Below, one piece after another: positions 50,253 through 52,640 of a DNA stretch of 52,640 nucleotides. Positions within the stretch are counted from its first letter, which is position 1; each line of letters starts with the position of its first letter. The stretch lies in NCBI RefSeq assembly GCF_003946445.1, contig NZ_RHOF01000026.1, positions 1-52,640 of the forward strand, read 5' to 3'. The DNA comes from Loigolactobacillus jiayinensis (GTDB taxonomy: Bacteria; Bacillota; Bacilli; Lactobacillales; Lactobacillaceae). A program made the translations under genes and the position numbers. The notes beneath the pieces were generated by a model. That model saw only the letters and a program-made list of their open reading frames with translations, was not told the origin of the DNA and did no database searches.

Positions 50253-50855
50253 GTGCTCAATATCTGCCGATTCTACATAAATAATAGCTAATGGTCATTA
50301 ATAATGTTAGCGCTGATTTAATTACAGGTACGCAAATGTCAGCAATTTTTCTATGGATTGTTAAATAATCCTGCTAAGGACATATTTTCAGAACGCAACT
50401 TTAATGCTAGTTTATTAAAATATTTTTAATAAACTTATCTCAATTATTTAATCAAATTAATAATGATAACAATCAGAATAGCAGATTTTAATAGCGGGGT
50501 TAGTGCCGGCTGACATTTGTTAACAGAAAAGTCACAATATCAACAAAGAAAATATATAATATGTAATTTTGAATTTATAAATGCCCAATCTGTATACCAA
50601 TAAGCCTTTAAACGCTCATTAAAACATAATGTTAAGCCTGCATGTTTTTTTGATGCCGGTATTATAAGGCTTTCTTACTTATTTCCAAAATAAAATCAAT
50701 TATTCATAATAAGAAAAGAAAAAACGATATTTTTAATATAAAGAAACATTTAGAATTAAAAACAAGATAATCAAGAAACGATAATTAAAGTTTTAAAAAT
50801 CGATATGATGGTTAAGGCGTAAGTATTTTAAAAAAGAAGACTAAGGAGATTTAAT
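50253..50855. other. AT-rich intergenic region before the surface-protein gene
   Basis: About 600 bp with unusually high A+T, no open frame of note and no tRNA. A weak inverted repeat AAGCCTT/AAGGCTT (about 50610 and 50668) is visible. Such AT-rich leaders are common before surface-protein genes and may bind global regulators. The ribosome binding site CTAAGGAG lies near 50841. Confidence 0.5.
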
Positions 50856-52640
50856 ATGAAACGTGTGGGTAAAAATAATTTAGTACAGCAAATGGAACGG
50901 AAAGATTTACATTATCGAATGCGTAAAAGCGGTAAAAAATGGATTTTCAATATGCTTTTTGGGTTGGCAATTGGTGGTGCAACAATTGGGTTCATGGATA
51001 CTACTCAAGTTACTGCAGCAACAACTGATGCTACAACGGTAACTGCGACAGCAGACTCGGGTGGTACTGATAGTACGGCCGGATCGGCGAGTAGTACGGC
51101 TGCAACCAGTGCTACTTCAGCTCAGTCAACTGAAGCTGGTGCTAGTGCGGCAGCTACAACTGATTTAGATCAAGATAATGATGGCTTGAATGCTAGTGAA
51201 GAAGCTGCGGCTGGCACCGACGTTACCAAGGCCGACACGGACGGTGATGGTTTAAATGATAAAGAAGAAGTGACTGCTGGGACTGATGGTACCAAGGCCG
51301 ATACCGATGGCGATGGTTTGAATGATAAAGAAGAACTTACTAATGGGACTGATGCCACCAAAGCCGATACGGACAGTGATGGCCTGAATGATAAACAAGA
51401 AGCAACTAACGGCACCGACGCAAAAAAGGCGGACACTGATGGCGATGGCACGAATGACGCTACCGATACTAATCCGTTAAGCGCAGACGGTGTAGCTAAC
51501 TCTGCTGCAGGTTCAGCAACGGTCAGTGCAGCAACTAGTACGGCTAGCGCAGCCGCAGCACCAGCGGCACAGAAAGTGGCTAGTAGTGCAGCAGCCAAGG
51601 CTGGTACTAAGGTACAGCAAAATATAACTGTCCATTATTATGTCATAGACCCCTCGACTGCGGCAGGTTGGCGTATGATAGGTGAAATTAGCGGTTATGT
51701 TATATCTGGTGAAGAAGGCACTAACGCTGCTGGAAAAGTCACATTAGAAGACATCAATGGCTATAAATTTACTGCATTTACTTCTGGTCCTAAGGGAGAC
51801 TCTCACAATGCAACTCCGAATGTCCAAATTTCACTTAACGATGTTGTTTTTCAATCGACTGTTAGTAGTCTTTGGGTGTTGTACGATGAAGAGGGTGCAG
51901 CACCATCAATTCCAGACGATCCCGATAGTGACGGCTTAAGCAACTCAGAAGAAAATGATATTGGCACTGATCCTATGAATCCGGATACCGATAGCGATGG
52001 TAAAAACGATAGCGATGATACGGACCCATTAACGCCTGATGTACCAGATAATCCTGATCCAGATTCTGATGGTTTGACTTCAGAAGAAGAAAGTGAAGCG
52101 GGTACTGATCCAGATAACTCGGATACTGATAGTGATGGTGTCAACGATTCTGATGATATTGATCCAACTAATCCTGCTGTATCTGATGATAAGGACGATA
52201 CAGATTCCGATGGCTTAGATAGTGAAGGCGAATCTGAAGCCGGCACTAACCCAGATAACTCGGACACTGATGGTGATGGTGTTAACGATTCCGATGATAT
52301 TGACCCAACCAATCCTGCTGTATCTGATGATAAAGACGATACAGATTCCGATGGACTAGATAGTGAAGGCGAATCTGAAGCGGGCACCGACCCCGACAAC
52401 TCTGATACAGACAGCGACGGCGTCAATGATTCCGATGATATTGACCCAACTAACCCTAGTGTATCAGATGGAAAAGACGATACAGATTCCGATGGACTAG
52501 ATAGTGAAGGCGAATCTGAAGCGGGCACTGACCCAGATAACTCGGACACTGACAGTGATGGCGTCAATGATTCTGATGATATTGATCCAACCAATCCTGC
52601 TGTATCTGATGATAAGGACGATACAGATTCCGATGGCTTA
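50856..52640 (+). CDS. Large repetitive cell-surface protein, 3' end outside the window
   Basis: The reading frame is open from ATG 50856 to the window end (595 codons). Residues 20-29 (YRMRKSGKKW) match the KxYKxGKxW-type signal, followed by a hydrophobic core (IFNMLFGLAIGGATIGFMDT) and a VTAATTD-like cleavage region. Then come a Ser/Thr/Ala-rich stretch, five 22-residue DTDGDGLNDKEE-type repeats (residues 105-214), another Ala/Ser stretch, a beta-rich domain near 255-350 (NITVHYYVIDPSTA), and 47-residue repeats (from 356). The acidic D-x-D-x-D-G repeats resemble thrombospondin type 3 calcium loops. No LPXTG end is visible because the gene runs out of the window. Minus-strand frames here are shadows. 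Confidence 0.88.
   Translation, partial: MKRVGKNNLVQQMERKDLHYRMRKSGKKWIFNMLFGLAIGGATIGFMDTTQVTAATTDATTVTATADSGGTDSTAGSASSTAATSATSAQSTEAGASAAATTDLDQDNDGLNASEEAAAGTDVTKADTDGDGLNDKEEVTAGTDGTKADTDGDGLNDKEELTNGTDATKADTDSDGLNDKQEATNGTDAKKADTDGDGTNDATDTNPLSADGVANSAAGSATVSAATSTASAAAAPAAQKVASSAAAKAGTKVQQNITVHYYVIDPSTAAGWRMIGEISGYVISGEEGTNAAGKVTLEDINGYKFTAFTSGPKGDSHNATPNVQISLNDVVFQSTVSSLWVLYDEEGAAPSIPDDPDSDGLSNSEENDIGTDPMNPDTDSDGKNDSDDTDPLTPDVPDNPDPDSDGLTSEEESEAGTDPDNSDTDSDGVNDSDDIDPTNPAVSDDKDDTDSDGLDSEGESEAGTNPDNSDTDGDGVNDSDDIDPTNPAVSDDKDDTDSDGLDSEGESEAGTDPDNSDTDSDGVNDSDDIDPTNPSVSDGKDDTDSDGLDSEGESEAGTDPDNSDTDSDGVNDSDDIDPTNPAVSDDKDDTDSDGL
51168..51497 (+). repeat. 66-bp tandem repeats encoding TSP3-like calcium loops
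   Basis: Five units start at 51168, 51234, 51300, 51366 and 51432, exactly 66 bp apart. Each encodes about DTDGDGLNDKEEVTAGTDGTKA, with the first and last diverged. Silent differences between units are frequent, so they are older than the 141-bp set. Confidence 0.9.
51921..52640 (+). repeat. 141-bp tandem repeats, running out of the window
   Basis: Unit starts at 52059, 52200, 52341, 52482 and 52623 are exactly 141 bp (47 codons) apart. An earlier, diverged unit of 138 bp starts near 51921. Each encodes two acidic TSP3-like loops (DSDGLDSEGESEAGTDPDN and DTDSDGVNDSDDIDPTNP). The units from 52200 on are nearly identical in DNA, which suggests recent copy-number change. Confidence 0.92.

Noticed and set aside
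51851-52594. Ser/Pro-rich minus-strand frame of 247 codons opposite the surface-protein repeats, and a similar one at 51170-51598
   Set aside because: These are mirror frames of the Asp/Ser-rich repeats. The plus-strand frame has the signal peptide and ribosome binding site.
51168-52640. CRISPR-like array
   Set aside because: The repeats are contiguous coding repeats without unique spacers, in frame with the surface protein.

Overview
The window reads as chromosome of a low-to-mid GC Gram-positive of the family Lactobacillaceae. The basis is gene content: a POT-family dipeptide transporter, GW-rich exopolysaccharide genes, a KxYKxGKxW-type surface protein, a TrpXYZ-type ABC system, an NfrA-like flavin reductase, AGGAGG-type ribosome binding sites, and frequent TTG/GTG starts. 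I cannot assign a genus from sequence reading alone.

Layout. 1-460: a terminator and a tRNA-Glu/tRNA-Thr pair. 0.8-8.9 kb is accessory and partly decayed: a GyrI-like protein, a broken glycosyltransferase, an SRPBCC/quinone-reductase pair, an XRE-TPR regulator, a transposase remnant, a Fic-like protein with an altered motif, the tail of an HNH toxin followed by an intact SUKH-type immunity gene, and an MFS fragment. 9-20.9 kb is housekeeping: an ABC-2 exporter, MsrA with an unusual N-terminal domain, DtpT, a phosphoesterase, tRNA-Tyr/tRNA-Gln, an S9 peptidase, ProC, and NagA with a GntR/UTRA regulator. 21-33.6 kb is a cell-surface polysaccharide locus: a large membrane protein, four GT2 glycosyltransferases, rmlACBD (dTDP-rhamnose), two Wzz-like proteins, an EpsG-like polymerase and glf (UDP-galactofuranose). 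It suggests a rhamnose- and galactofuranose-containing polymer. No flippase, priming transferase or active BY-kinase is present in it.

33.6-36.1 kb holds pncB-nadE (NAD salvage). 36.1-39.5 kb holds a yybP-ykoY-type Mn2+ riboswitch controlling a P2-type cation ATPase. 39.5-40.7 kb encodes an AbrB-like domain fused to a multi-spanning membrane protein. 40.8-43.8 kb is the most interesting regulatory piece: a promoter with two identical palindromic operators 21 bp apart, a 17-codon leader peptide with tandem Trp codons, mutually exclusive hairpins ending in a terminator, a second terminator, and then a predicted tryptophan ABC transporter (trpXYZ). This looks like ribosome-mediated trp attenuation in a group where T-boxes are the usual solution.

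43.9-48.8 kb holds tex, sprT, hom and thrB. 48.9-50.2 kb holds a tRNA-Leu(AAG), an NfrA-like reductase and a small membrane protein. After about 600 bp of AT-rich DNA, the window ends inside a large repetitive surface protein gene with thrombospondin-type-3-like Asp-rich repeats: a 66-bp set and then a 141-bp set.
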